The notes under the pieces were generated by a model. The model was not told where the DNA came from. It did not search any database and saw nothing but the letters and a program-made list of their open reading frames with translations. A stretch of DNA of 31,895 nt from Candidatus Sigynarchaeota archaeon (lineage in GTDB: Archaea; Asgardarchaeota; Jordarchaeia; Jordarchaeales; Jordarchaeaceae): assembly GCA_030587505.1 (NCBI GenBank), contig JAUQYY010000370.1:1-31895 (forward strand), read 5' to 3'. Positions 21,858 through 31,127 of this stretch are shown piece by piece. Position numbers and translations under genes: made by a program. How positions within the stretch are numbered: the first letter of the stretch is position 1; each line of letters opens with the position of its first letter.

Positions 21858-23852
21858 ATGCAGGAAGAAAATCGTTCCGAAGCAAACAATGCAGAAACCG
21901 TCGGTTTCTTTTCTCCCGAATTGTTACGCAAAAACCTCAGTGAGCTGGAATCCGTTGTGGATGATGTGCGGCTGGGGCTGGACGCGGCTATTTCTGGAAG
22001 CTTAGAGGATTTGAAAAGTAATATCCTTAGTATGAAGGATGTGGTTAGCGAGCGAGTTGTTTCTAAAGTTCACATCCAGTTTGCTTCGGAACTAATCAAA
22101 AACACCTTTGTTGACACCGTTTCCGAAGTGATTGATGAGATTCGGGATTTAGCCGTACGCAACCTTTCTGATGCTACGGAAAGAGAAATACGGGTTTTTA
22201 GAGAAGCCCTAAACAAGTTCGCCAACGAGTTTGGCGAGATACTCAAGAAGGAGCAGGAGAGAGTAAAAGCAACAATTGAGCAGTTTGACCAGCAACTAGC
22301 GGAGAGGGAGGCTCTTCTGAGAAAAAACACTCTAGCCCTAGTGGAGAAGGAAAAAGAACTCGAGCAGAGAGATAGGGAACTTGAGGAGAGAAGAAGAGAA
22401 TTAGAGGAGATAAAAAGCAGCCTTGATCAGAAGAAGAGTGAATTGGAAGCGGTGGAAGCACAATTGAAGTCTGCCTTAGACAAACTCGAAACGGAGAAAC
22501 TGAAGTCAAGGATGCTGCTCGAAAAGCTCGAGAACGCGGAGGAGGAAATCAAGAAGCTGGAAAACCAGGAGATGGAGGTTAGACGAAGAGTAGAAGAACT
22601 GAATAGTCAACTTCGTGAGCGGGAAGAGCTGCTTGCGGAAACTAGCGCAAAGCTCCAAGAAAGGGAGAGAGTATTAGAAGAGAAAGCACGAGAGCTTGAG
22701 GAAAAGAAAGCGAACCTTGAAGCAATTGAAACCGAACTCATAAAAGCGAGGCAGGAATACGAAGACCTGCAGAGAATGCTACAGGAGGAAAAAAGCCGCT
22801 CTGAAGGGCTGTTGGAGAAGTATCAACGGGCAAAGTTAGAAGCGGAGAAGCTGGAAAAAGAGGAGGAGGAAGCCAAGGCGCGCATCCAGGAGCTAAACAA
22901 TCAACTCCTTGAAAAAGAGAGAATCCTGGAAGAAAGGTCGCGAATCCTTTCGGAGAGGGAGAAGGCGCTCGAGGAAACCAACGCCCAACTGGCGGAGAAG
23001 AGCAGAGAACTCGAAGAAAAAGAAAGAGAACTGAACGCGAGGAAAGAGGAACTGGAAAGAGTGAAAGCCGAGCTTGAGGCGACAAGCAGAGAACTGGAAA
23101 TGCTTCAAAGGTCGCTTGAAGCGGAGAGAACGAGGGCCGCCGAACTGGAAGGAAAATTGGAGGGCGCACAGCAGGAATTATCCAAATTCACTGAGCAGAT
23201 AAAAACTCTGGAGAGCATGATCAAGGAAAGAGACGCCTTCATAGCTGAAGGGGCAAACATGCTCAAACTCAAGGAAAGAGAAGTTGAAAGATTAAAGAGC
23301 ATAATCGAGAACAGACGCAGAGACCTAGAGTTTAAGGAAGAAAGACTAAAAGAAGGACAGAAACTCATAGAACAACTAGAGAAAGAAAAAGAAGAGTTAG
23401 AAGAGGAACTCAAAGAGTTAGAGAAGGATGTGGACACCAACGCTGAACTCATTAAACAGAAAGAAAGTCAACTGCGTCTAAAGGAGGAAGAATTAAAATC
23501 GCTAAAATCAGAGATGGAGATGATATCCAAGCAAATAACTGCGGACAGGAAGGAACTAGAGGCGCAAATAAAGGAACTCAACTCCAGAAATAAGGAGCTG
23601 GAGAAAATAAGGGAGGAGCTCGAAAGAGAAAAGAAGGCACGCGAAGAACAGCTGGAAAGATACCGGGGAGCCATGACGCTCGACCCCCGATTCAAGATAT
23701 ACTTCATAATCGAGAGCATCAAGAAAATCTCGGTGGATAACCTGATAAAAGCCACAGGGATAGCTCCTGCACAGGTGAGAGCTAACCTCGCATGGCTCGA
23801 GAGAGCAGGGATGATAAGGATGGAGGAGGACATGGTATACCTCAACAAGTAA
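21858..23852 (+). CDS. Long coiled-coil protein with C-terminal winged helix
   Basis: A 664-residue protein. The N-terminal 130 residues are helical and less charged (SPELLRKNLSELESVVDDVR). From about residue 145 to 600 it is an almost unbroken coiled coil built of repeats such as ERERVLEEKARELEEKKANL, rich in E, K, R and L, with no globular break. The last 60 residues form a winged-helix-like domain (YFIIESIKKISVDNLIKATG then VRANLAWLERAGMIRMEEDM). There is no ATPase head, so it is not SMC or Rad50. A rod that binds DNA or protein at one end is plausible; the role is unknown. ATG and strong ribosome site as above. Confidence 0.9.
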   Translation: MQEENRSEANNAETVGFFSPELLRKNLSELESVVDDVRLGLDAAISGSLEDLKSNILSMKDVVSERVVSKVHIQFASELIKNTFVDTVSEVIDEIRDLAVRNLSDATEREIRVFREALNKFANEFGEILKKEQERVKATIEQFDQQLAEREALLRKNTLALVEKEKELEQRDRELEERRRELEEIKSSLDQKKSELEAVEAQLKSALDKLETEKLKSRMLLEKLENAEEEIKKLENQEMEVRRRVEELNSQLREREELLAETSAKLQERERVLEEKARELEEKKANLEAIETELIKARQEYEDLQRMLQEEKSRSEGLLEKYQRAKLEAEKLEKEEEEAKARIQELNNQLLEKERILEERSRILSEREKALEETNAQLAEKSRELEEKERELNARKEELERVKAELEATSRELEMLQRSLEAERTRAAELEGKLEGAQQELSKFTEQIKTLESMIKERDAFIAEGANMLKLKEREVERLKSIIENRRRDLEFKEERLKEGQKLIEQLEKEKEELEEELKELEKDVDTNAELIKQKESQLRLKEEELKSLKSEMEMISKQITADRKELEAQIKELNSRNKELEKIREELEREKKAREEQLERYRGAMTLDPRFKIYFIIESIKKISVDNLIKATGIAPAQVRANLAWLERAGMIRMEEDMVYLNK

Positions 23853-23928
23853 TCCTCTTCTCAGAGATTCTATTATTTACTTGTAGGTATACAGCAAAAT
23901 TAAGGTAGAAGATACTTAATTTTGATAC

Positions 23929-24087
23929 TTAATAATCACAATTTAGGCATAAGCGTTTGCCACAAAAATCACACACGGTGCTGTGATTGGCACACACGGG
24001 ACGCCCGCAGTCTTCACAGTAGTATTCCGTCTTCTCTTTGCAGACATAACAAACATTCTCGGATATCGTTTCGTGAACAGTTGCCAT
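23929..24087 (-). CDS. Small zinc-finger protein (52 aa)
   Basis: The 52-residue frame reads MATVHETISENVCYVCKEKT, then YYCEDCGRPVCANHS and VCDFCGKRLCLNCDY. Four CxxC-type pairs and a CxxH make a two-zinc treble-clef or B-box-like module. AAGGTGA lies 7 bases before the ATG, and a TATA-like TGTTAAAATAG (24125-24135) gives a start about 17 bases upstream. It faces the coiled-coil gene. The partner is unknown; it may bind protein or nucleic acid. Confidence 0.8.
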   Translation of the reverse strand: MATVHETISENVCYVCKEKTEYYCEDCGRPVCANHSTVCDFCGKRLCLNCDY

Positions 24088-24330
24088 TTATGTTTCACCT
24101 TCAACCAAGTAGAGTTCCAGAAAACTATTTTAACATACTGTATCAAAAGGAACACACATAGTGTTTAAATGATTCAAATATAACACGAAATCTGCAGCGT
24201 TCTTAAAAGCAGGAACCACCCCTCAAAACGGCTACCGAACAGATGGTACCTAGAATCCTTTTCCCTCAAAGAAAATTACTTAAATTGTGGTTGTAAGTTA
24301 TAACTTGTTTAGTCAGGGAAGGTGAAACCT

Positions 24331-24627
24331 ATGTCCGTAGACATTTCTCTGGTTAAAAAGATTCTTGGAACTTACATTGTTGATAATTATGGCATTGTCT
24401 TCAAACTACGAAAATTAGATCTGGAGGGGGATTATTGGAGAGCGGTATTTGGCTATCAGCATATGGCTCTCGGGAGATACATCGGAGATATTGGGGAGAT
24501 AAGAGTGGACGCTAAAACCGGTGAGATCGTAGCGGCTCCCAGCAGAGAGGACGTCAGGGGCAAGATTCTGGAGTACCAGAGAAAAATAGACAAAGCAATG
24601 AATATGATTAAGGAAGGGAAAATATAG
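24331..24627 (+). CDS. Protein of unknown function (98 aa)
   Basis: Not recognised. The ATG at 24331 follows AAGGTGAAA at a good distance; a GTG at 24322 lies inside that site. The protein has a strand-rich centre (GIVFKLRKLDLEGDYWRAVF), a strand with a turn (GEIRVDAKTGEIV, PepSY-like in form only) and a charged C-terminal helix (KILEYQRKIDKAMNMIKEGK). It is convergent with tyrA. Confidence 0.7.
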   Translation: MSVDISLVKKILGTYIVDNYGIVFKLRKLDLEGDYWRAVFGYQHMALGRYIGDIGEIRVDAKTGEIVAAPSREDVRGKILEYQRKIDKAMNMIKEGKI

Positions 24628-24681
24628 GAATAAGGAAGACTGTTTTCGGAAACTGTTAACTGGTTTGCTTCGAGAGGAGAG

Positions 24682-25575
24682 TCATCCACTTTTTAAGACT
24701 TTGATTATCTGGTAGAATTTATCGTAAGCCTTGGAGTACTCGGTGTCCTGTTTTAGTTTTTCCCGAACCATCTCAAAGGTCTTGAAGAATTTGACCTTTT
24801 CTTTTTTCGTAATTGCGTTTTTCAATTCGTGGAATATTTTTTCCATCTTATCCAGAAATTCTAGAAACTCCTTGTTTCCCATTTGTATTTCGGAGTACAG
24901 TTCCGGGTCCTCTCCAAAGACACATTCGGTTAAAAGAAGTTGCAGTGCAAAAGTTGTGCCGGAGAATTCCCTAATTTTCGGGAGCGTGTCCGGTATTTCC
25001 AGCAGAATTCTACCAAACAGGATATTCAAAAAGTGGGGAAGGGCGAGCACCATAGCCACCATTCGATCATGAGTTTGGCTGTCTGTTGATATCACTTTTG
25101 CTCCGTCGTCACGGAAGATTCGCATCAACCTATCGGCTGCTTCTTCCGAACCATTAATAGGAACAATTAGGACGGTGTGCCCCTTGAGATTTGCGGCTCC
25201 GGGTCCAAACATTGGGTGAACGCTAACCGCTTTAAACCCGTACTTCGAGCTCTGCTTCTCCAGTGTTTCAGGTATCTCCCCTTTAACAGAGGCTATTTCG
25301 AAAACTACAGTCTTTCTATCCACGTGTGGGGCCAGTTCTGTGATGACCTTCGAAGTGCTGGAAATCGGTACAGAGACAAGGACAAAATCCGCGTTTTTCA
25401 CCGCGTCTTCAATAGTTTCCGCATAGTTCACCCCAAGGGCTTCCGCGGCGGCAACAAGCTTTTCACGGTTCCTAGCGTTTAGAACCACGGAGTAGCCCTT
25501 GTTTTTGAAGTACCGGGCGAACCAAGCGCCCATCCGTCCGTATCCTCCGATTATCGCAATTTTAGGAGTTTTCAT
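24682..25575 (-). CDS. tyrA: Prephenate dehydrogenase
   Basis: The 297-residue enzyme oxidatively decarboxylates prephenate toward tyrosine. It has the dinucleotide motif IIGGYGRMGAWFARYFKN, ADFVLVSVPISSTSKVI, then SVHPMFGPGAANLKGHTVLI and a helical domain with HDRMVAMVLALPHFLNILFG, all typical of TyrA. There is no fused chorismate mutase; that is the separate gene 34 bases upstream. It is the last gene of the seven-gene minus-strand aro operon. Confidence 0.96.
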   Translation of the reverse strand: MKTPKIAIIGGYGRMGAWFARYFKNKGYSVVLNARNREKLVAAAEALGVNYAETIEDAVKNADFVLVSVPISSTSKVITELAPHVDRKTVVFEIASVKGEIPETLEKQSSKYGFKAVSVHPMFGPGAANLKGHTVLIVPINGSEEAADRLMRIFRDDGAKVISTDSQTHDRMVAMVLALPHFLNILFGRILLEIPDTLPKIREFSGTTFALQLLLTECVFGEDPELYSEIQMGNKEFLEFLDKMEKIFHELKNAITKKEKVKFFKTFEMVREKLKQDTEYSKAYDKFYQIIKVLKSG

Positions 25576-25609
25576 TTTGTTTCCTCTCTCATATTATTGG
25601 GTTTGCACT

Positions 25610-25882
25610 CTAACCCTTATCATGTTCCTGTATTTTTACGGAATACTTGATCAGTAGGTGGGTTAGTTCTTCGCCGAGTTCAGGGGGAATCTTCAGGTCT
25701 TCACAGGTTTTTAGCACTCGGGATAGAAGCTTGTTCTCAGCGTCTTTGTCCTTTATGGGGAGCCCCCTCTGCGCCTTTATTCTGCCTATCTGTATTGCTA
25801 ATTCCAGGCGTTTCTTTACCAGTTTTAGAATTTCCATTGTAACTTCAGTTATTTTTAGCCTTAGATTTTCGAGTTCATCCAA
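25610..25882 (-). CDS. aroQ: Chorismate mutase (AroQ type)
   Basis: The 90-residue all-helical mutase converts chorismate to prephenate. It has ENLRLKITEVTMEILKLVKK, RLELAIQIGRIKAQRGLPIK (catalytic R and K) and a C-terminal helix LGEELTHLLIKYSVKIQE. It is free-standing, a little short for the family but complete. About 195 bases separate it from aroC upstream; that gap holds no convincing gene and may carry an internal promoter or leader. Confidence 0.93.
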   Translation of the reverse strand: MDELENLRLKITEVTMEILKLVKKRLELAIQIGRIKAQRGLPIKDKDAENKLLSRVLKTCEDLKIPPELGEELTHLLIKYSVKIQEHDKG

Positions 25883-26077
25883 AGTCTCTACCTCAAAACT
25901 TCCACTTAGAACGCGTAACGTAACCTTAAGGTCTAGTAAAAGGAATTGTTGTTTAAAGATTTCCCAAGTTCCACCACCAATGTTTTTCCCAGCGTAGGAC
26001 GAGCCAATTGTTCATAGACGAGTTGAGAGTGGTTTGGTTACTCATCCACTTTCTGATTTGAGGAAGCATCGAAAGTT

Positions 26078-27181
26078 TCAAATTTTTCTCTCCAAAACTC
26101 TTGGAATCAAGTTGGCTGAAATCGCGTGGTCCACTATTACCAACGCAACCATAGCTTCCACGACAGGAACCACTCTTGGTACGATGCAAGGGTCGTGTCT
26201 CCCCTCAATTTCTATTGCGGTTTCTTTCATATTTCTGAGGTCCACTGTTCGCTGTGGCTTCCCTATTGACGCTGTAGGCTTTATGGTAACTCTACAGGTT
26301 ATGGGCATACCATTACTCACTCCTCCCAGAATCCCTCCCGCGTAGTTTGAGAGAGTAACAACCTTTCCGTCACGCAGAGCGAAAGGGTCATTGTGCTCAG
26401 AACCGGTCATCCTAGCCGCATCGGTGCCACTCCCGAACTCTACACTCTTCACGGCGGGAATGGCGTAGAGCGCCTTACTCAAATCGCCTTCGAGGGTGTT
26501 GAACACGGGGTCGCCTAAACCCGCAGGTACGTTCAACACAATACACTGAATCGCTCCGCCCACACTGTCCTTTTCCGCCTGTACTTCTTCTATGCGTTTT
26601 ATCATCTGTTTCGCCGCTTCCGGATCCGCACACCTCACCGGGTTATTCTCGGCTTGCCTTATCTCCTCCAGGGATCTTCTTCCCGCTTTAATCCCCCCTA
26701 TCTCAGTTGTGTGCGCCAGGATCTCAACGTTGAGAAGCTCTCTGAGTAGTTTTTTGGCTATTGCGCCCGCCATAACGTAAGAAGCAGTGACTCTACCCGA
26801 GAATCTACCTCCGCCACGATAATCGTTAAAGCCGCCGTACCTAATCCCCGCAGTATAATCAGCGTGCCCAGGTCTCGGCTGGTATCTAACGGTCTCGTAC
26901 TTGCTAGAGTCAACGTCCCTGTTCCAAACAACCATACAGATGGGTGCGCCAGTCGTGTAGCCGTCGAACACGCCAGAGAGTATTTCGACCTCGTCAGCCT
27001 CGCTTCGAGGAGAGGTCAACGAGTTCTGACCAGGTCTCCGCCTATCCAGCTCACGCTGAATGTCCTTTTCAGAAAGCTTTAATCCTGCGGGGCACCCATC
27101 AACAACCGCGCCGACACAGATCCCGTGACTCTCGCCAAACGAAACCAAAACAAAATTGTTGCCAAAAATGTTACCCGTCAT
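26078..27181 (-). CDS. aroC: Chorismate synthase
   Basis: The 367-residue FMN-dependent enzyme releases phosphate from EPSP to give chorismate. It has FGESHGICVGAVVDGCPAG, RRPGQNSLTSPRSEADEVEI, YQPRPGHADYTAGIRYGGFN with the catalytic histidine, RGGGRFSGRVTASYV, and near the end IEIEGRHDPCIVPRVVPVVE with the second catalytic histidine. The ATG at 27181 overlaps the end of aroA by 11 bases; a TTG at 27190 is an alternative. Confidence 0.97.
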   Translation of the reverse strand: MTGNIFGNNFVLVSFGESHGICVGAVVDGCPAGLKLSEKDIQRELDRRRPGQNSLTSPRSEADEVEILSGVFDGYTTGAPICMVVWNRDVDSSKYETVRYQPRPGHADYTAGIRYGGFNDYRGGGRFSGRVTASYVMAGAIAKKLLRELLNVEILAHTTEIGGIKAGRRSLEEIRQAENNPVRCADPEAAKQMIKRIEEVQAEKDSVGGAIQCIVLNVPAGLGDPVFNTLEGDLSKALYAIPAVKSVEFGSGTDAARMTGSEHNDPFALRDGKVVTLSNYAGGILGGVSNGMPITCRVTIKPTASIGKPQRTVDLRNMKETAIEIEGRHDPCIVPRVVPVVEAMVALVIVDHAISANLIPRVLERKI

Positions 27182-28469
27182 TTTTATCAATCCACCTCAA
27201 GTCCGCACCTAGAGACATCATATCATTAAGAAAAGAGGGGTAGGAAACATCAACAGATTCAACACCCGAGATTGTGGTCTCCCCTTCAGCTGCCAAAGCG
27301 GCTATTGTGAGAGCCATAAATACGCGGTGATCATCATGACTATCCACGTGCGCACCCCTAACCCTCCCTCCAAAGATGGTGAGCCCATCAGGTTTTTCGG
27401 ATATGCGAACACCCATTTTGGACAGCTCCCGAGCCATGGAGGATATTCGGTCACTCTCCTTGTACCTCACGTGCTGCGCGTTGAATATTTCCGTTTTACC
27501 CTCGGCGAACGATCCCAGAACAGCGATTACGGGCAGCAAATCTGGATTGTTACCACAGTCGAACGATATTCCTTTAAGTTTCCCACCACCCATCACCCTG
27601 ACATAGTTTTCACCAACTTCAAGGTCAGCCCCCATTTCGAGGAGTACATCGACGATTCGCTTATCCCCCTGAGCGGTGTTCACGTCAAGGTTAACGACCC
27701 TCACGTCGGAGGAGGTTATTGCAGCGGCTGCAAGAATAAATGACGCCGAGGAAAAATCTCCAGGAATCTTAACACTGGTTGGGGAGAATGTTTGTCGTGG
27801 AGGAATAATCAAACCCGAGCCAGGGTTGTACTTCACACTTCCGCCAAAAAGGTTGAGATATTCGATAGTCATTTCGAGGTAGGGTTCAGATTTCAGCTCA
27901 GAAGTGAAGACTATCCTCGTTTCGTTTTCAGCTAGGGGGCAAGCTATTAGCAACGCGGAAATAAACTGGGAACTGATGTGTCCAGGTATCCTAGTTTCGC
28001 CTCCACGGATTCCACCGCCCCTAACCACGATCGGAGGTTTATTGTCTCCCTTCGTGGAGAAACATTTCACACCCAAATCCCCAAGAGATTCTATCAGGGG
28101 CCCCATCGGTCTCCGTCTCACGGAGGCGTCTCCAGTGAGCACGGTGAAACCAGGGGCCAGCGCAGAAACAGCAGTCATAATTCGGATAGTTGTTCCAGAA
28201 TTATCAACGTTAATAACATCGTCGGGAGTTTTGGGAGAGGAGGATCCAGAAACACGCCATACCTCTCCACCACTGTTTTCTATTTCGGCGCCTAAGGCTT
28301 CACAAGCCCTTATCGTCGCGAGGGTATCCCTGCTAAGTAGGGGATTTGAAATCTCAGATTTTCCGTCTGCGAGTGTAGAAATGATAAAAGCTCTGTGGGT
28401 GTAACTCTTGGACGGAGGCGCGGACACAACACCCTCGAGGCTTCCTCCACCAATAATTTTCAAAACCAT
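27171..28469 (-). CDS. aroA: 3-phosphoshikimate 1-carboxyvinyltransferase (EPSP synthase)
   Basis: The 432-residue enzyme joins shikimate 3-phosphate with PEP. It has APPSKSYTHRAFIISTLADG, NVDNSGTTIRIMTAVSALAP, RRRPMGPLIESLGDLGVKC, PGHISSQFISALLIACPLAE, and later SSASFILAAAAI, RYKESDRISSMARELSKMGV and DSHDDHRVFMALTIAALAAE, covering both halves of the inverse alpha-beta barrel. The start follows GAGGGGAGTT. It lies 12 bases after aroK and overlaps aroC. Confidence 0.97.
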   Translation of the reverse strand: MVLKIIGGGSLEGVVSAPPSKSYTHRAFIISTLADGKSEISNPLLSRDTLATIRACEALGAEIENSGGEVWRVSGSSSPKTPDDVINVDNSGTTIRIMTAVSALAPGFTVLTGDASVRRRPMGPLIESLGDLGVKCFSTKGDNKPPIVVRGGGIRGGETRIPGHISSQFISALLIACPLAENETRIVFTSELKSEPYLEMTIEYLNLFGGSVKYNPGSGLIIPPRQTFSPTSVKIPGDFSSASFILAAAAITSSDVRVVNLDVNTAQGDKRIVDVLLEMGADLEVGENYVRVMGGGKLKGISFDCGNNPDLLPVIAVLGSFAEGKTEIFNAQHVRYKESDRISSMARELSKMGVRISEKPDGLTIFGGRVRGAHVDSHDDHRVFMALTIAALAAEGETTISGVESVDVSYPSFLNDMMSLGADLRWIDKNDG

Positions 28470-28481
28470 CAGAACTCCCCT

Positions 28482-29342
28482 CTAAATAACCTTAGCCTTC
28501 TCATTATTAAATTTGGTGCGAATAATCTCACCTTCCAGTTCACTCCAAGAGGATTCAACATCACCACAGGCGTCCCTTGAACACAGAGCAATTGTTGCTG
28601 GTCCGGTGCCGGTTAACCCAGCCGAGACCGCACCCGCTTCGAGAGCTCTAACAGTAGCTTCGGCGTCAAATCCCAGAGCAGCAGAGTGAATTAGACCGTT
28701 GAGAGTGATCGCGGTTCTGTAGTCCCCGTTTAGTGCGAGGTTGAAGACGTGCTCCACGTAATCTTTCATAGCCTTGATTCTTTTAACGTTACTCTCCACC
28801 GTACGGCTCTTCTTTACGGGGATGTGAATCATTACCGCAAGGTCTTCCTCAATTGGTTGTCTTTTAATTAGCAGACGTTTTGTGTTATCGGTAACCACAA
28901 AGCCGCCGAAGTAAGACGCGCAGGCGTCGTCAAAGGCTCCCGTAATGGTCACCCCTGCTTCCAAAGCCGCATCGACACCGATGCGGACGACATCTAAGTC
29001 GTTTATGTCTTTTTTCAGAGCCGCGACGGTGGCCAGTGCAACGGCGTTCGCGGCAACACTGCTACTCTTAAGACCTCTGGAGATGGGGATGTTTGAATTA
29101 GTTGTTACACGCGCACCATACTCTTGAATTCCGAAGTGGTTCAAAACACGCTTCACGGTAGTGAGGATTAGCTTAGTGTCCTCTGATGGATCGTTCAGTA
29201 TTCTTCCCTCAAAATATCCGGGCTCGTTTAGGAGAGTTACTTCGGCTCTGGTCCAAAGGTTCAAACCAAATGCGGCCCCCCGCCCGGTGGCGATTGCGTT
29301 CACGACCGTTCCAGCGCCAAAGGCCAAAGCCTTACCCTTCAA
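28482..29342 (-). CDS. aroK: Archaeal shikimate kinase (GHMP family)
   Basis: The 286-residue enzyme is a GHMP-superfamily kinase, unrelated to the bacterial P-loop shikimate kinase. It has ATGRGAAFGLNLWTRAEVTL, the ATP loop PISRGLKSSSVAANAVALAT, and the C-terminal AGAVSAGLTGTGPATIALCS. It phosphorylates shikimate at O3. The TTG start lies 3 bases after the aroE stop with GGGAT before it, so the pair is coupled. Confidence 0.96.
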   Translation of the reverse strand: MKGKALAFGAGTVVNAIATGRGAAFGLNLWTRAEVTLLNEPGYFEGRILNDPSEDTKLILTTVKRVLNHFGIQEYGARVTTNSNIPISRGLKSSSVAANAVALATVAALKKDINDLDVVRIGVDAALEAGVTITGAFDDACASYFGGFVVTDNTKRLLIKRQPIEEDLAVMIHIPVKKSRTVESNVKRIKAMKDYVEHVFNLALNGDYRTAITLNGLIHSAALGFDAEATVRALEAGAVSAGLTGTGPATIALCSRDACGDVESSWSELEGEIIRTKFNNEKAKVI

Positions 29343-29345
29343 CTT

Positions 29346-30200
29346 TTAATCCCTTCCGAGTAGAGAGTCCATAACCGCTTTTCTCATAACATCTCTGGGC
29401 GCCTCACACCCAGTCCACATTTTAAAACTTATTGCACCCTGATTGACCAGCATTCCAACACCATCAACAGGTTTTGCACCAACCTTCCGAGCGTACCTCA
29501 GAAGCATGGTTTCCAAGGGGTTGTAAACAATATCGAAAACCACCAAATCCTTGTGTAAAAGCTCTTCGGGCACGGGTGATCTATTCACGTCGGGGCGCAT
29601 CCCCACAGAAGTCGTGTTAATGAGAATGTCGGTGTCAACCAGCTCCCTTTCCAATGTTTCGACAGTTAAACCGTCTCCATAAGCCTTGAAGCCAGCGCTT
29701 TTGAGGTCACTCGCCAGCTTCACGGCCTTACTCCTCGTGCGGTTCAGTATCGTCAGCTCCGAGCAGACGCCGGCAAGATAAAAGGTTATCGCCCTAGAAG
29801 CGCCGCCGGCGCCTATGACAAGGATTTTTTTACCTTCGGGGTCAACACCCGCCTCCCGTAGAGCCTCCAAAGCACCCAGTCCGTCCGTATTGTACCCTGA
29901 GAGTTTTCCGTCCTCGTTGACAACGGTGTTAACCGCTCCTATTTTTCGTGCTGTAGATTCAACCTTATCTAAGAACCGAAGTATGGAGACCTTATGGGGA
30001 ATAGTTACATTAAACCCTCTAAAATTAAATGCTTTAGCTCCCCGAACAGCATTTTTCAAGTCCTTTTCTAAAACCCTGAGGGGAATATAGACGTAATCCA
30101 GACCCAGATATTCGAATGCTGCATTGTGCATCCTTGGAGATAATGAATGCTCAATGGGGTTACCAATCACACCAACAACTATAGTGGCACCACTTACCAC
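29346..30200 (-). CDS. aroE: Shikimate dehydrogenase
   Basis: The 284-residue enzyme reduces 3-dehydroshikimate with NADPH. It has GVIGNPIEHSLSPRMHNAAF (substrate serines), FNVTIPHKVSILRFLDKV with the catalytic lysine, GYNTDGLGALEAL with the partner aspartate, the cofactor loop VIGAGGASRAITFYL, then NRTRSKA for NADP. VDGVGMLVNQGAISFKMWTG closes the active site. GTG start. It follows aroD by 56 bases. Confidence 0.97.
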   Translation of the reverse strand: MVSGATIVVGVIGNPIEHSLSPRMHNAAFEYLGLDYVYIPLRVLEKDLKNAVRGAKAFNFRGFNVTIPHKVSILRFLDKVESTARKIGAVNTVVNEDGKLSGYNTDGLGALEALREAGVDPEGKKILVIGAGGASRAITFYLAGVCSELTILNRTRSKAVKLASDLKSAGFKAYGDGLTVETLERELVDTDILINTTSVGMRPDVNRSPVPEELLHKDLVVFDIVYNPLETMLLRYARKVGAKPVDGVGMLVNQGAISFKMWTGCEAPRDVMRKAVMDSLLGRD

Positions 30201-30256
30201 CCTTAAACCTCCAAAACCGTATCCTTAAACACGTGTAGCTTAAACATTTCTGAATT

Positions 30257-31018
30257 CTAAATACTAGCTCTTTTTTCCATAAGAGAATAGAAGAGTCTGT
30301 GGAGTTTTCTCATGGTTTCTAAATCAATTTGACCAGGGGCTGTGCTTGTTTCCAATGCGGCATAGGTTAAGTAAGAACCAAAAAAGGGGCACAAAACCCT
30401 TGAGATTATTCCTTTCTCACCCATACAGAAGGAAATAATTTTGATTCCAAAATCGCTGGCCTCTTTCAGAAGGGAGAGTGTAACGAGATTATCTCGTATA
30501 TTTTTTGCGAGAGTTACAATTTTCACTATTTCCGCGCCCTTTTGAGCCGCTTCACGGATTTTCTCCACCAAGAGTTCTTTTTTCGGAGTTTCACTGAACG
30601 AATGGAAAGAGAGAATTACGCCCACCGAATTGTGCTCAGCGAGTTCCAACAGGTGCTCGAGGGCAGAACCGTCTGTGCTTAACTCCAAATCTACAAAACG
30701 CGGTTTAGCCTTTATGCAGGACTCCAATGTCTCGATTCGCTTCTCCTCCCCGAACTGAAACTTGCCACCCTCATCTCTTTTTCTTACGGTTAGTATTAAG
30801 GGTACTTTGGTTTGAGAAACAATGTATGAAAAATCGACGTCCACATTCTTGAGGTAATCCACCCTAATCTCAATAAAATCGGGGGCCACACTCGCTGCCG
30901 AAATAATCTTTTCCAGCAGTATTTCAGATTTTTTAACAGCTACGGGGACACAGATTAGAGCCACTAAATACACCAACTGAGCACAGGTTAATAAGATGCG
31001 GTCGATCTTGTTTTTCAA
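30257..31018 (-). CDS. aroD: 3-dehydroquinate dehydratase, type I
   Basis: The class I enzyme forms a Schiff base. It has DFIEIRVDYLKN, VPLILTVRKRDEGGKFQFGE, VGVILSFHSFSETP (catalytic histidine), IVKIVTLAKNIRDN (Schiff-base lysine) and the end AALETSTAPGQIDLETM. It is the first gene of the operon. The ATG at 31018 adds about 20 unusual residues before the expected first strand ALICVPVAV. A TATA-like TTTTTTAAATGG (about 31029-31040) would start transcription near 31009, so a GTG at 30964 or 30973 may be the true start. Confidence 0.94.
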   Translation of the reverse strand: MKNKIDRILLTCAQLVYLVALICVPVAVKKSEILLEKIISAASVAPDFIEIRVDYLKNVDVDFSYIVSQTKVPLILTVRKRDEGGKFQFGEEKRIETLESCIKAKPRFVDLELSTDGSALEHLLELAEHNSVGVILSFHSFSETPKKELLVEKIREAAQKGAEIVKIVTLAKNIRDNLVTLSLLKEASDFGIKIISFCMGEKGIISRVLCPFFGSYLTYAALETSTAPGQIDLETMRKLHRLFYSLMEKRASI

Positions 31019-31127
31019 TCTTTCAATCCCATTTAAAAAATTTGAGGAAAAAAGGAGAAAAAATACTAAGCGTTTCTTCTACGATAATCGGAATTTCTTT
31101 AACGGTTATGGGTTCTCCCCCTGCGGC

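Noticed and set aside
22300..23660. Tandem DNA repeats or CRISPR-like array
   Set aside because: The repetition is of the E/K/R/L codons of a coiled coil; no exact repeat with spacers exists.
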